Source: Tyzzerella sp963558545 (GTDB lineage: Bacteria; Bacillota; Clostridia; Lachnospirales; CAG-274). Taken from it: 64,000 bases of DNA. The stretch spans positions 67,603 through 131,602 of the forward strand of contig NZ_CAUWHO010000005.1 in NCBI RefSeq assembly GCF_963558545.1, in the 5' to 3' direction. A program made the position numbers and the translations under genes. Numbering within the stretch: the first letter of the stretch is position 1; every line of letters starts with the position of its first letter. The notes under the pieces were generated by a model. It made no database searches. It was not told the origin of the DNA and saw nothing but the letters and a program-made list of their open reading frames with translations. Positions 31,398 through 41,710 of this stretch are shown here, one piece after another.

Positions 31398-33269
31398 ATG
31401 AATATATTAGCAGAAGAAAATGTAGACGTTGTTGTTATAGGTGCTGGACACGCAGGCTGTGAAGCTGCTCTTGCAACGGCACGTATAGGATTTTCAACGG
31501 CTTTATTTTCTATAAATTTAGACAGTATAGCAATGATGCCCTGCAACCCTAATATAGGTGGTAGCTCAAAGGGACATCTTGTTAGAGAAATAGACGCTCT
31601 TGGTGGAGAAATGGGCAAAAATATAGATAAAAGCTATATACAAACACGTATGCTTAATACAAGTAAAGGCCCTGCCGTTTATTCCCTTAGAGCACAAGCC
31701 GATAAAAATAAATATCATATAGAAATGAAAAAAGTGTTAGAAAATACGCCTAATTTAGATATAATACAAGGTGAAATATCCCATATTATAACTAAAGACG
31801 GTGTAGTTACTGGTGTTTTAAAAGAAGACGGTATATTATACAACTGTAAAGCAGTTATTATATGCTCTGGCACTTATTTAAAATCTAAATGTTTATATGG
31901 AGATATGGCAATAGAAAGTGGACCTAATGGGCTTAGACAAGCTACACATCTTAGCGACTGCCTTAAAAATCTTGGTGTTAAAATGTACCGTTTTAAAACT
32001 GGTACACCTGCTAGGATAGATAAAAGAACAGTAGACTTTTCTAAAATGTCTGTACAAGATGGAGATGAAAACATAGTTCCTTTTTCTTTTGAAAATACAC
32101 CTGATGATATAAAAAGAGAACAACTTCCTTGTTATCTTACTTATACTAATAGTGAAACACATAAAATAATAAATGACAACCTACATCGCTCCTCTATGTA
32201 TGGTGGTATGATAGAAGGTACTGGCCCTAGATATTGCCCTTCTATAGAAGATAAAATAGTACGCTTTGCCGATAAAGAACGCCACCAAATATTTATAGAA
32301 CCAGAAGGGGAAGATACTAACGAAATGTATGTACAAGGTATGAGCACATCTTTACCTATTGACATACAAATAAAAATGTATAGAAGTATTGAGGGATTGG
32401 AAAATTGCAAAATAATGCGTAATGCTTATGCAATAGAATATGATTGTATAGATGCTACACAGCTAAAACTTAGCCTAGAGTTTAAAAATATAAAAGGTCT
32501 TTTTAGTGCAGGTCAATTTAATGGTACATCAGGATATGAAGAAGCTGCTGCCCAAGGTATTATAGCAGGTATTAATGCTACAAAATATATAAAAAATGAA
32601 GAACCTTTAATACTTGATAGGTCACAGGCTTATATAGGTGTTTTAATAGATGATATTGTAACAAAAGGTAGCCTTGAGCCTTACCGTATGATGACATCTC
32701 GTGCAGAATATCGCCTATTGTTAAGACAGGATAATGCAGATTTAAGGCTTACAGAAATAGGATATAATGTAGGGCTTATAACAGAAGATAGATACAAAAG
32801 ATTTTTAGATAAAAAGGCTAAAATAGAGCAAGATATAAAACGTATTAAAAAAATATCTATTGCTCCTACCAATGAAGTAAACTCACTATTAGAAAAATAT
32901 GATAGCACACCTTTAACAACAGGTATAAAATTTACAGACCTTATAAAAAGGACAGAGCTTTCTTATATGTGCCTTGCACCTCTTGATAAAGATAGACCTA
33001 GCCTTTCTTATGATATAGAAGAACAAGTTAATATTCAAATAAAATATGAAGGATATATAGAAAAACAAATGCGTCAGGTAGAACAGTTTAAAAAGCTTGA
33101 GAAAAAACGTATACCAAAAGATATAGACTACTCTAAAGTTATGAGCCTTAGCCTAGAAGGACGCCAAAACCTTGAAAAAATACGCCCAGAAAGTATAGGC
33201 CACGCCTCTCGTATATCTGGTATATCTCCTGCAGATATAAATATGCTTTTAGTTTATCTAAATCTTTAA
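31398..33269 (+). CDS. mnmG: tRNA uridine 5-carboxymethylaminomethyl modification enzyme MnmG
   Basis: The protein of about 623 residues begins with the FAD-binding G-A-G-H-A-G-C-E-A-A and carries M-P-C-N-P-N-I-G-G, G-T-S-G-Y-E-E-A-A-A-Q-G and the C-terminal helical domain with E-G-R-Q-N-L-E-K-I-R-P-E-S-I-G. The start is ATG 31398 after AAAGGTGATAATA; GTG 31389 lies in the ribosome binding site. It is cotranscribed with mnmE, 17 bases downstream. Confidence 0.97.
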   Translation: MNILAEENVDVVVIGAGHAGCEAALATARIGFSTALFSINLDSIAMMPCNPNIGGSSKGHLVREIDALGGEMGKNIDKSYIQTRMLNTSKGPAVYSLRAQADKNKYHIEMKKVLENTPNLDIIQGEISHIITKDGVVTGVLKEDGILYNCKAVIICSGTYLKSKCLYGDMAIESGPNGLRQATHLSDCLKNLGVKMYRFKTGTPARIDKRTVDFSKMSVQDGDENIVPFSFENTPDDIKREQLPCYLTYTNSETHKIINDNLHRSSMYGGMIEGTGPRYCPSIEDKIVRFADKERHQIFIEPEGEDTNEMYVQGMSTSLPIDIQIKMYRSIEGLENCKIMRNAYAIEYDCIDATQLKLSLEFKNIKGLFSAGQFNGTSGYEEAAAQGIIAGINATKYIKNEEPLILDRSQAYIGVLIDDIVTKGSLEPYRMMTSRAEYRLLLRQDNADLRLTEIGYNVGLITEDRYKRFLDKKAKIEQDIKRIKKISIAPTNEVNSLLEKYDSTPLTTGIKFTDLIKRTELSYMCLAPLDKDRPSLSYDIEEQVNIQIKYEGYIEKQMRQVEQFKKLEKKRIPKDIDYSKVMSLSLEGRQNLEKIRPESIGHASRISGISPADINMLLVYLNL

Positions 33270-33320
33270 CATATTTATACTTTCTGAATAAAATGTAATA
33301 AAATACAAGGAGTGATAGCT

Positions 33321-33725
33321 TTGGTTTTTTTACCTATTAAAAATAAATATAAACAAAAAAGTTATTTTCATATAGATAACAGCAAAGCTCCTTTTTTTTA
33401 TATATTAACTCATCAATATACTAGCAAAAGTTTTATAAATCTTATAAGAAAAAATAAACTTTTAGAAGCAAAAAATTTTATAAGTAAAGCCTTTGCAGAA
33501 GATGTAAATATATCTATATTAAAAGAGTTTTTTAATGATGATTATGTATACAAAACATTAGATAAAGTAAGTTTTTACAAAAACAAATATGAAAAAATAA
33601 ATGCTTTTTTAATAATGGATAAAAACTCAAAATTTAAAGGCATTATTAACTTCTATATGATAAATGAGCCAGACAACATTAGCCAATGGAAAATATATAA
33701 AATAACAAAAGAAACAACTTATTAA
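33321..33725 (+). CDS. Hypothetical protein in the mnmG-rsmG interval
   Basis: I do not recognise this protein of about 134 residues. It has no membrane span, is Lys/Phe/Tyr rich, and contains F-Y-I-L-T-H-Q-Y-T-S-K-S-F-I-N-L-I and ends with W-K-I-Y-K-I-T-K-E-T. TTG 33321 is the better start (GGAGTGATAGCT before it); GTG 33312 overlaps the ribosome binding site. It is unusual to find an extra gene between mnmG and rsmG; the frame and spacing suggest a real, cotranscribed gene. Confidence 0.65.
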   Translation: MVFLPIKNKYKQKSYFHIDNSKAPFFYILTHQYTSKSFINLIRKNKLLEAKNFISKAFAEDVNISILKEFFNDDYVYKTLDKVSFYKNKYEKINAFLIMDKNSKFKGIINFYMINEPDNISQWKIYKITKETTY

Positions 33726-33734
33726 GGAGCTTTT

Positions 33735-34445
33735 ATGAAAAATTTATTAAAAAATGCTTGTAAAGAGCTTAACCTTATCTTAGATGATAGCCAAATAGAT
33801 GATTTTTTAAAATATAAAGAACTTCTTTTAGAATGGAACGAAAAAATAAACCTTACTGCCATAACAAATGATAGGGAAATTATATTAAAGCATTTTGTAG
33901 ACTGTTTGACAGTATGCAAATTTGTAGATTTTAACAATAAATCTTTTATAGATGTAGGTACAGGAGCTGGCTTTCCTGCTATACCTATAAAGATATTTTG
34001 TAAAGGCTCTTCCCCTACTCTTTTAGATTCTTTAAACAAACGTATAAATTTTTTAAAAACAGTAGGTAAAGAGCTTAATTTACAAAATATAACATATGTT
34101 CATTCTAGAGCAGAAGATGGTGGACAAGATGTAAACTTTAGAGAAAAGTACGATTTTTGTGTATCTCGTGCCGTTGCAAACTTAAGTGTATTAGCAGAAT
34201 TTGACTTGCCTTTTGTAAAAGTTGGTGGATATTTTATAGCTTTAAAAGGCCCTTTATTAGATAGTGAAATTATAGATGCAAAAAAAGCAATATCTACACT
34301 TGGTGGAGAAATAGAGAAAATAGAAACTATAAAAATACCTTTTACAGATATAGAGCATAAGCTAGTTTTTATAAAAAAATTAAGACAAACTCCAAAGCAA
34401 TACCCAAGAAAAGCTGGCAAGATACCTAAAAGTCCTATTAAATGA
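33735..34445 (+). CDS. rsmG: 16S rRNA (guanine527-N7)-methyltransferase RsmG
   Basis: The 236-residue protein has the Rossmann motif D-V-G-T-G-A-G-F-P-A-I-P near residue 75, D-S-L-N-K-R and S-R-A-V-A-N-L. L-L-E-W-N-E-K-I-N-L-T near residue 33 is the family signature. It methylates G527 of 16S rRNA. It follows the small unknown gene by nine bases. Confidence 0.96.
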   Translation: MKNLLKNACKELNLILDDSQIDDFLKYKELLLEWNEKINLTAITNDREIILKHFVDCLTVCKFVDFNNKSFIDVGTGAGFPAIPIKIFCKGSSPTLLDSLNKRINFLKTVGKELNLQNITYVHSRAEDGGQDVNFREKYDFCVSRAVANLSVLAEFDLPFVKVGGYFIALKGPLLDSEIIDAKKAISTLGGEIEKIETIKIPFTDIEHKLVFIKKLRQTPKQYPRKAGKIPKSPIK

Positions 34446-34572
34446 CAAAATTTAAAAGGTAAAATAGTAACTTTTTGTAATTATCTTTTTGTTTTGAATT
34501 TTCTGACATTTGGAAATATTTAGGAAATATATGCTATAATGCACATAAAATATAATATATATGAGGTGTGTT

Positions 34573-35376
34573 ATGCAAAGTTTACAAAATAATCAAAAAG
34601 AAATTATTTATTTAGACGTAGAAAAAATTTACCCTAGCCCTTATCAACCTAGAAAAACATTTGAAGAAAATAGCATAGATGAGCTATCTTTATCTATTGT
34701 TAAGTACGGTGTTATAGAACCTATACTAGTAAGAGAGCTTAAAGGCTCATTTTATGAGCTTATAGCAGGAGAACGTAGGCTAAAAGCCTGTAAAAAAATT
34801 GGTATAGAAAAAATACCTGCTATAATATCTCATATTAGCGAGAAAGATAGTGCCTGTATGACTTTAATAGAAAATGTACAAAGAGAAAGGCTTAATTTTA
34901 TAGAAGAGGCAGAAGGCTTTCAAACTCTTATGGTAGATTTTGGTTACACACAAGAAGAAATATCAAAAATAATTGGTAAAAAACAATCTACTATATCTAA
35001 CAAGCTACGTCTATTAAAACTAAAAAAGGACATAAAAAATACTATTATACAAAATAAACTTACAGAGCGTCACGCACGTGCTTTGTTAAAAATAAATGAT
35101 GAAAATACTCAAAGAGAAATATTACAAAAAATATTAAAATTTGACCTTAACGTACAAAAAACAGAAGAGCTTGTAGAAAATACTTTAAAAAGACTAGATG
35201 GAATAAGCTTAAAAAAAGAAAAAAAAATAAAAGGATACATAGGGGATTTAAGAATTTTTACAAACACTATTAAAAGTGCCATTGATGTTATGAAAGAATC
35301 TGGAGTAAATACTAACTACTCTATTGTAAAAAATCAAAATGGATATGAAATAAATATTAAAGTTTGTACAGAATAA
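34573..35376 (+). CDS. noc: Nucleoid occlusion protein Noc (ParB family)
   Basis: The protein of about 267 residues has a ParB/Noc N-terminal domain with Y-Q-P-R-K-T-F, G-E-R-R-L-K-A-C (CTP-binding region) and E-N-V-Q-R-E-R, and a helix-turn-helix with K-Q-S-T-I-S-N-K-L-R-L-L-K-L. The following L-T-E-R-H-A-R-A-L-L and N-V-Q-K-T-E-E-L are Noc-like rather than ParB-like. ATG 34573 follows GAGGTGTGTT. No parA or parB gene follows, although parAB normally does. Confidence 0.87.
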   Translation: MQSLQNNQKEIIYLDVEKIYPSPYQPRKTFEENSIDELSLSIVKYGVIEPILVRELKGSFYELIAGERRLKACKKIGIEKIPAIISHISEKDSACMTLIENVQRERLNFIEEAEGFQTLMVDFGYTQEEISKIIGKKQSTISNKLRLLKLKKDIKNTIIQNKLTERHARALLKINDENTQREILQKILKFDLNVQKTEELVENTLKRLDGISLKKEKKIKGYIGDLRIFTNTIKSAIDVMKESGVNTNYSIVKNQNGYEINIKVCTE

Positions 35377-35407
35377 ATTTATATTCCTAAAAATAGGAGA
35401 AGATATT

Positions 35408-35827
35408 ATGGATATGTTTTTTTTAGAAAATACCGATATAAAACTTGCTTTTGATATTAGGAAGCAAGTTTTTATAAACGAACAAAATGTCCCAGAAGAA
35501 ATAGAAATAGACGGAAGTGATAAATACGCAAAAAATATGATTTTAAAAGTAGATAACAAGCCTATTGGTACTGGTAGGCTTATTGTTATAGATAATAAAA
35601 TGTATATAGGGCGTGTTGCTATATTAAAAGAATATAGAAAAAAAGGCTATGCTACACATTTAGTTAAATTTTTATTAGCCGAAGCTAAAAATATGGGCTA
35701 TAATGAAGTTTTTATCCATTCACAAAGCTATGTTAAAGATTTTTATGAAAAAATTGGCTTTGTTGCCTTTGGTAAAGAATTTATAGAAGCTAACATACCT
35801 CATATAAATATGAAAATAACATTTTAG
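35408..35827 (+). CDS. GNAT family N-acetyltransferase
   Basis: The 139-residue protein resembles the ElaA/YjcF-type single-domain GNATs: R-K-Q-V-F-I-N-E-Q-N-V-P near residue 18, and acetyl-CoA loop R-V-A-I-L-K-E-Y-R-K-K-G-Y-A near 71. The substrate is unknown. It is spaced 31 bases from noc and 11 from pth. Confidence 0.88.
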   Translation: MDMFFLENTDIKLAFDIRKQVFINEQNVPEEIEIDGSDKYAKNMILKVDNKPIGTGRLIVIDNKMYIGRVAILKEYRKKGYATHLVKFLLAEAKNMGYNEVFIHSQSYVKDFYEKIGFVAFGKEFIEANIPHINMKITF

Positions 35828-35838
35828 GAGGATAACAA

Positions 35839-36429
35839 ATGAAACTTATTATAGGTCTTGGTAATCCTGGCTTGGAGTATAAATGGACAAGACATAATGT
35901 AGGCTTTGAAGCTATTGACAAGCTTGCATACGATTTTAACATAAATGTAAATAAAAATAAATTTAAAGCTATTTATGGAGAAGGAATAATACATAATGAA
36001 AAAGTTTTGCTTATAAAACCTTTAACATATATGAACCTTAGTGGCGAATGTGTTAGAGAATTTTTACATTTTTATAAAGACTTAGACACTAGCGATATTA
36101 TGGTTATATGCGATGATATAAATCTACCTCTTGGCTCTATAAGAATAAGAAAAAAAGGCTCTGATGGTGGGCAAAATGGCTTAAAAAACATTATATATCA
36201 GCTTAATAAAGACGACTTTCCACGCCTTAGAATAGGCGTTGGGCAAAAACCAGAACATTATACTTTAGCAAATTTTGTTTTATCAAAATTTAATAAAGAT
36301 GAAGAAGATGATATAATAAAAGGTATTACATCTGCAACAGATGCTATTGAAGTATTTATAAAAGATAGAGATAATGGTATCTCTAATGCTATGAACCTGT
36401 TTAACAAAAAAATTAAAAAAAATGAATAG
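35839..36429 (+). CDS. pth: Peptidyl-tRNA hydrolase
   Basis: The 196-residue protein has I-I-G-L-G-N-P-G-L-E-Y, T-R-H-N-V-G-F with catalytic His20, P-L-T-Y-M-N-L-S-G, and D-D-I-N-L-P-L-G with catalytic Asp. It frees tRNA from stalled peptidyl-tRNA. It is directly followed by mfd, a common pairing in Firmicutes. Confidence 0.97.
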   Translation: MKLIIGLGNPGLEYKWTRHNVGFEAIDKLAYDFNINVNKNKFKAIYGEGIIHNEKVLLIKPLTYMNLSGECVREFLHFYKDLDTSDIMVICDDINLPLGSIRIRKKGSDGGQNGLKNIIYQLNKDDFPRLRIGVGQKPEHYTLANFVLSKFNKDEEDDIIKGITSATDAIEVFIKDRDNGISNAMNLFNKKIKKNE

Positions 36430-36440
36430 TTGGTGTATTT

Positions 36441-39400
36441 ATGAACTTATTTAATAATATAACAAAACAAAATAAATCTTTTAAACATATTATAGACTAT
36501 TTAAAAATAAATAAAGACCCTTTGCTCTTATCTAATGTATTAGAATCTCAAAAATCACACATTGTATATAGCATATTTAAAAATTTTGATAATTGTAGCC
36601 TTATTATTTGTGAAAATGAGATAAAAGCTAAAGATTTTTATGATGATTTAAAGTTTTTCTTTAAAGATAAAATATTTTATTATCCTAGTAAAGATGTTGT
36701 TTTTTATAGTGCCGATGTAAAAAGTAGAGATATTATAAAATATCGTTTTGATGTTATAAAAAACATTTTATCTAATGATAAAATAGTAATTGTTTTGTCT
36801 GTGGAAGCCTTATTTGACAGGCTTGTACAAAAAGATATATTTAAAAAATTTATATTAAACTTTAAAGTTGGGGATATATTAGATATTGAAGACCTCTCCA
36901 AAAAGCTAGTATTTATGGGGTATGAAAAATGTAGCTTTGTAGATAGTGTTGGCAAATTTTCTGTAAGAGGTGGCATAATAGATATATTTAGTCCTATATT
37001 AGAAAATGCCTTTAGGATAGAGCTTTGGGACAATGAAATAGACTCTATTAGACTTTTAGATTCTTTTTCTGGTAGGTCAATAGAAAATATTAACGATGTT
37101 ACTATATACCCTATGCGTGAGCTTGTATATGAAGAAAACGATATACAAAATGCTATAAAAAATATACTATCAGATTTTGAAGATGCTAAATCAACTTTTA
37201 TTAAAAATAATAAACGTGAAGAGCTTTCACACCTAACATCATATATACAAGAAGTTATAGAAAAACTAAAAACACAGAAAACTTTTTCTGGCATAGATAA
37301 ATTTATGCAGTTTTTTTATAAAGAAAACACTACTTTATTGGACTATTTAGACAAAGATACAATTTTATATTTTGATGAGCCAAATCGTATTAGAGAAAAA
37401 GCTAATATTATAAAAAATGAATTTTTAGAAAGCTTAAAAGGACGTATTTTAAAAGGAGATATTTTACCTGTACAAAACAAAATGATTTTTGAATATGATG
37501 AAATTTTACATTTTTCTGAAGATTTTAAAAAAGTTTTATTAATAAATATATCTCAAACATTAAAAGACTTCTCCCCTAATAAAAATATAGATTTTAATGT
37601 TAAAAGTACCTCTTTAGAAAAAAATAGCATAGAGGCATTATATAACAAAATAAAAAATTATAAGGCTTTAGATTATACTATTATATTTTTAGCAGGTGGT
37701 AGGACAAGATGTGAAAGGTTAGAAAGGGAATTTAACGAAAATAATATAAATTCTATATTTTTGACTGATGAAAAGTTAAACGATGACTATAAAATACATA
37801 AAGGCATAGTATACATTGTTAGAGGTAGCTTAAACAAAGGCTTTGAATACCCAGAAGATAAGTTTATAATATTTACAGATAAAGAGCTTTTTGGTGAAGA
37901 AAAGAAAAGTAAAAAAGTTACTAAAAAGAAAAAAGGTACAAAAATACAAAGCTTTACTGACCTTAAAGTTGGCGACTATGTAGTACACGACAATCACGGT
38001 GTTGCTGTTTTTCGTGGTATAGAAAAAATGATTACAGATGGTGTAAGCAAAGACTACCTAAAGCTTGGATACGAAGACGATGGTGTTTTATACGTGTCTG
38101 TAAACCAGCTTGATATGGTACAAAAATATATAGCTGGTGGTTCTTCTGCACCAAAAATAAATAAGCTGGGTAGTAAACAATGGAGTGTATCTAAAGCTAA
38201 AGCTAAAAAGACTATTGAAATATTAGCTAAAGACTTAGTGGAGCTTTATGCAAAAAGGCAACAATCTAAAGGGTATATATACTCTAAAGATAACATATGG
38301 CAAACAGAATTTGAAGATAGCTTCCCTTTTGAAGAAACAGATGACCAAATAAATGCTATACAAGATGTTAAAGATGATATGGAAAGCGTAAAGGTAATGG
38401 ATAGGCTTATATGTGGAGATGTTGGTTTTGGTAAGACAGAAGTTGCTATAAGGGCTGCATTTAAAGCTGTACAAGATAAAAAGCAAGTAGTATTTTTAGT
38501 CCCTACTACTATACTTGCACAACAACACTATCAAACATTTTTAAAAAGAATGCAAAATTATCCTATAAACGTAGAGATGCTAAGTAGGTTTAGAACACCT
38601 AAACAACAAAAAGAGGCTATTACAGGTCTAGAAAAAGGCATTGTAGATATTATAATAGGTACACATAGGTTATTGTCTAAAGATATAAAATTTCACGATT
38701 TAGGCCTTATTATAATAGATGAAGAACAACGATTTGGTGTGGCACATAAAGAAAAATTGAAATCCCTAAAAGATAACATAGACGTATTAACCCTTTCTGC
38801 AACGCCTATCCCTCGTACCCTACATATGAGTATGACAGGTATAAGAGATATGAGTGTGCTAGAAGAACCCCCTCGTGAAAGAATGCCTGTTCAAACATAC
38901 GTTTTAGAGTACGATATAGAATCTATAAAAAATGCTATAAATCGTGAACTTGCTAGAGATGGACAAGTCTATTATCTACACAACCGTGTAAATAATATAG
39001 AAGAAGAGGCTATGAAGATACAAAAGCTTGTACCAAATGCTAATGTTTCATTTGCCCACGGACAAATGAGCGAACGTGAGCTAGAGCGTGCTATGCTTGG
39101 ATTTATGAAAAACGAAATAAACGTTTTAATATGTACAACTATTATAGAAACAGGCCTTGACATATCTAATGTAAACACCATAATAATAAATGATGCCGAC
39201 CATATGGGGCTTAGTCAGCTCCATCAGCTTAGAGGACGTGTTGGTAGGTCAAACAAAACTTCATTTGCATACCTTATGTATAAAAAAGACAAAGTTTTAC
39301 AAGAGGTATCGGAAAAACGCCTACAAACTATAAAAGAGTTTACAGAATTTGGCTCTGGATTTAAAATAGCTATGAGAGATTTAGAGATACGAGGTGCAGG

Positions 39401-39938
39401 TAACCTACTTGGAGCACAACAACACGGGCATATGGACATAATAGGATATGAAATGTATTGCAAGCTACTAGACCAAGCTATTAGAGAGCTTAAAGGAGAA
39501 AGTATAGAAAAAGAATTTGAAACACTTATAGATATATCTTTAAATGCCTTTATATCGCCTAACTATATAGAAAACGAAGCACAAAAATTAGAAATGTATA
39601 AAAAAATATCTATGATAAAAACAGAATCCGACTTTTTTGACGTACAAGATGAGCTAGAAGATAGATTTGGTAATATACCTAAAGTTGTACAAAACCTTTT
39701 AAATATTGCCCTTATGAAATCTTATGCTCATAATATAGGAGTTAATAAAGTATCCCAATGTGGAAATTCTATATCTATAAAATTTAATGAAGATAACAAT
39801 GTTAATATTGAAAAATTTAAAACACTTTTATCATCTAATAACAATTTATCTTTTAATGGCGTACTAAACTATAAATTAAAAGATAATAAAGAAGATTTTG
39901 TAACAAAACTTAAAGATATATTTTTATTTTTAGCTTAA
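36441..39938 (+). CDS. mfd: Transcription-repair coupling factor Mfd
   Basis: The 1165-residue protein has full length. It has a UvrB-like N-terminal part (F-S-V-R-G-G-I-I-D-I-F), the RNA-polymerase-interacting domain (G-D-Y-V-V-H-D-N-H-G-V-A near 515), and the helicase motor with G-D-V-G-F-G-K-T-E-V-A near 655, D-E-E-Q-R-F-G-V, and a TRG motif (R-G-R-V-G-R-S). It removes stalled polymerase and recruits UvrA. Its stop codon lies inside a perfect palindrome. Confidence 0.97.
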   Translation: MNLFNNITKQNKSFKHIIDYLKINKDPLLLSNVLESQKSHIVYSIFKNFDNCSLIICENEIKAKDFYDDLKFFFKDKIFYYPSKDVVFYSADVKSRDIIKYRFDVIKNILSNDKIVIVLSVEALFDRLVQKDIFKKFILNFKVGDILDIEDLSKKLVFMGYEKCSFVDSVGKFSVRGGIIDIFSPILENAFRIELWDNEIDSIRLLDSFSGRSIENINDVTIYPMRELVYEENDIQNAIKNILSDFEDAKSTFIKNNKREELSHLTSYIQEVIEKLKTQKTFSGIDKFMQFFYKENTTLLDYLDKDTILYFDEPNRIREKANIIKNEFLESLKGRILKGDILPVQNKMIFEYDEILHFSEDFKKVLLINISQTLKDFSPNKNIDFNVKSTSLEKNSIEALYNKIKNYKALDYTIIFLAGGRTRCERLEREFNENNINSIFLTDEKLNDDYKIHKGIVYIVRGSLNKGFEYPEDKFIIFTDKELFGEEKKSKKVTKKKKGTKIQSFTDLKVGDYVVHDNHGVAVFRGIEKMITDGVSKDYLKLGYEDDGVLYVSVNQLDMVQKYIAGGSSAPKINKLGSKQWSVSKAKAKKTIEILAKDLVELYAKRQQSKGYIYSKDNIWQTEFEDSFPFEETDDQINAIQDVKDDMESVKVMDRLICGDVGFGKTEVAIRAAFKAVQDKKQVVFLVPTTILAQQHYQTFLKRMQNYPINVEMLSRFRTPKQQKEAITGLEKGIVDIIIGTHRLLSKDIKFHDLGLIIIDEEQRFGVAHKEKLKSLKDNIDVLTLSATPIPRTLHMSMTGIRDMSVLEEPPRERMPVQTYVLEYDIESIKNAINRELARDGQVYYLHNRVNNIEEEAMKIQKLVPNANVSFAHGQMSERELERAMLGFMKNEINVLICTTIIETGLDISNVNTIIINDADHMGLSQLHQLRGRVGRSNKTSFAYLMYKKDKVLQEVSEKRLQTIKEFTEFGSGFKIAMRDLEIRGAGNLLGAQQHGHMDIIGYEMYCKLLDQAIRELKGESIEKEFETLIDISLNAFISPNYIENEAQKLEMYKKISMIKTESDFFDVQDELEDRFGNIPKVVQNLLNIALMKSYAHNIGVNKVSQCGNSISIKFNEDNNVNIEKFKTLLSSNNNLSFNGVLNYKLKDNKEDFVTKLKDIFLFLA

Positions 39939-39998
39939 TTAATGTAAATAAAAAAGATAGCATTTTAAAATGCTATCTTTTTTATTTACATTAATTAA
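39935..39998. terminator. 64-bp perfect palindrome, bidirectional terminator of mfd and cstA
   Basis: The sequence from 39935 to 39998 reads the same on both strands with no loop bases, around AAGATAGCATTTTAAAATGC. It includes both stop codons and has T runs on both strands, so it should end both convergent transcripts. Confidence 0.9.
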
Positions 39999-41427
39999 TT
40001 TCTTCTTTTTTTATACCAGATTTTTTTACCATAAATAAAGCAAATAAAGCTATTGCAACAATAATACCTGCTATATTAGATATAGTTGAAGGTAATTTAA
40101 ATCCTTCTTTTGCTTGCATTATATAAGATGTACAAACATAAGACATAATTGTTGCTGGGATAACAACTATAAAGTAATTTTTATTAGCTTTATATAAATA
40201 CACAGCTGATGTCCATAAGAAAATAGTTGCAAGAGTTTGGTTTGACCAAGCAAAATATCTCCAAATAATATCAAAATTAACCATTGTTAAAAGTATACAA
40301 ATTATAAATAATGGTATAGCTATTATAAATCTTTTAGCTATATTTTTTTGGTCTATTTTAAAGGCATCTGCTATTGTAAGCCTAATACTTCTAAAGGCAG
40401 TATCTCCAGATGTTATAGGACAAGCAACTACACCTAAAACTGCTAAAACAGAACCAAATGTACCTAAAAGCTCTTTTGATAAAAAGCCAACTACACCTGC
40501 TGCTCCATTATAAGTTGTTAAAGCCTCTTTTACACCTTCTGTTGTACGGAAGAATGTTATAGTAACAGCACACCAAATTAAAGCAACTATACCTTCAACA
40601 ACCATAGCTCCATAAAAAACAGCTTTAGCTTCTTTAGGCTTTCTTACACAACGAGCCATCATAGGTGATTGTGTAGCGTGGAAACCAGATAAAGCACCAC
40701 AAGCTATTGTAACAAATAAAAATGGAAATACATTTAACCCATCTGGGTGTAAATTTGTAGCAAAAGTTTCTTTTGTAAGCTCTACCATTTTAGTAGTCCC
40801 ATTAAAATGGTCAATAAACATACCACCACATAAACCTACTGCCATTAATATAAGGCATACACCAAATAATGGATATATTTTACCAATAATTTTATCTACT
40901 GGTAAAATTGTTGCAAGGATATAATAAATTATTATTATACCTACTAATAATGTTTTGTCTAAGCCTGTAAGGTTTGATAATAAACCTGCTGGTGATGTAA
41001 CAAACACAGTTCCTACTAAAATTAATAAAATAACAGAAAAAACACGCATAATATTTTTCATAGAACTTCCAAGATATATCCCTACTATCTCAGATACAGA
41101 TGTCCCATTGTGCTTCATAGATATTACACCTGATAAAAAGTCGTGAACTGCACCTGCAAATATTGTACCAAAAGTTATCCATAAAAACGCTACTGGTCCA
41201 AAAGCTGCCCCCAATATAGCACCAAATATAGGGCCTGTTCCAGCAATATTTAAAAATTGAATTAATAAAACTTTGTGTAATGGCATTGGCATATAGTCTA
41301 TACCATCTTCCATAGTTACAGCTGGCGTTAGCTTATTTTCATCTAAAGCGCCTTGCTTATATACATAGCTACCATATATAAAATATCCTCCTATTAATAT
41401 GGCTAAACATACCAAAAAAGTAACCAT
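39991..41427 (-). CDS. cstA: CstA family peptide/pyruvate transporter
   Basis: The 478-residue protein has the short Gram-positive CstA architecture with about thirteen spans. Conserved parts are F-L-N-I-A-G-T-G-P-I-F-G-A near residue 58, G-T-I-F-A-G-A-V-H-D-F and C-G-A-L-S-G-F-H-A-T-Q-S-P. These carbon-starvation proteins take up peptides or pyruvate. It is a single gene with ATG after AGGAGATGATTAA. Confidence 0.92.
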   Translation of the reverse strand: MVTFLVCLAILIGGYFIYGSYVYKQGALDENKLTPAVTMEDGIDYMPMPLHKVLLIQFLNIAGTGPIFGAILGAAFGPVAFLWITFGTIFAGAVHDFLSGVISMKHNGTSVSEIVGIYLGSSMKNIMRVFSVILLILVGTVFVTSPAGLLSNLTGLDKTLLVGIIIIYYILATILPVDKIIGKIYPLFGVCLILMAVGLCGGMFIDHFNGTTKMVELTKETFATNLHPDGLNVFPFLFVTIACGALSGFHATQSPMMARCVRKPKEAKAVFYGAMVVEGIVALIWCAVTITFFRTTEGVKEALTTYNGAAGVVGFLSKELLGTFGSVLAVLGVVACPITSGDTAFRSIRLTIADAFKIDQKNIAKRFIIAIPLFIICILLTMVNFDIIWRYFAWSNQTLATIFLWTSAVYLYKANKNYFIVVIPATIMSYVCTSYIMQAKEGFKLPSTISNIAGIIVAIALFALFMVKKSGIKKEEIN

Positions 41428-41710
41428 TTAATCATCTCCTCTGTTTAGTTCTTTATTATCCTATATACATTATATAATAAAAATTTATAATATACAACAA
41501 AAAAATATAAATTAATATAAATTATTTGTTTATTATTTATATTTATTTTAGATTTTCCAGGTTATAGCACAATTTTTATTTGTTATATATAAATTTTTTA
41601 TACTTAATATATTTGTGTTTTTTATAAAAATTTTATTGCTTTTATGTATATATACATTATAATATATTTATACTATCTTAGTATGTTATAATATAAAGGA
41701 GGCAGATAAA

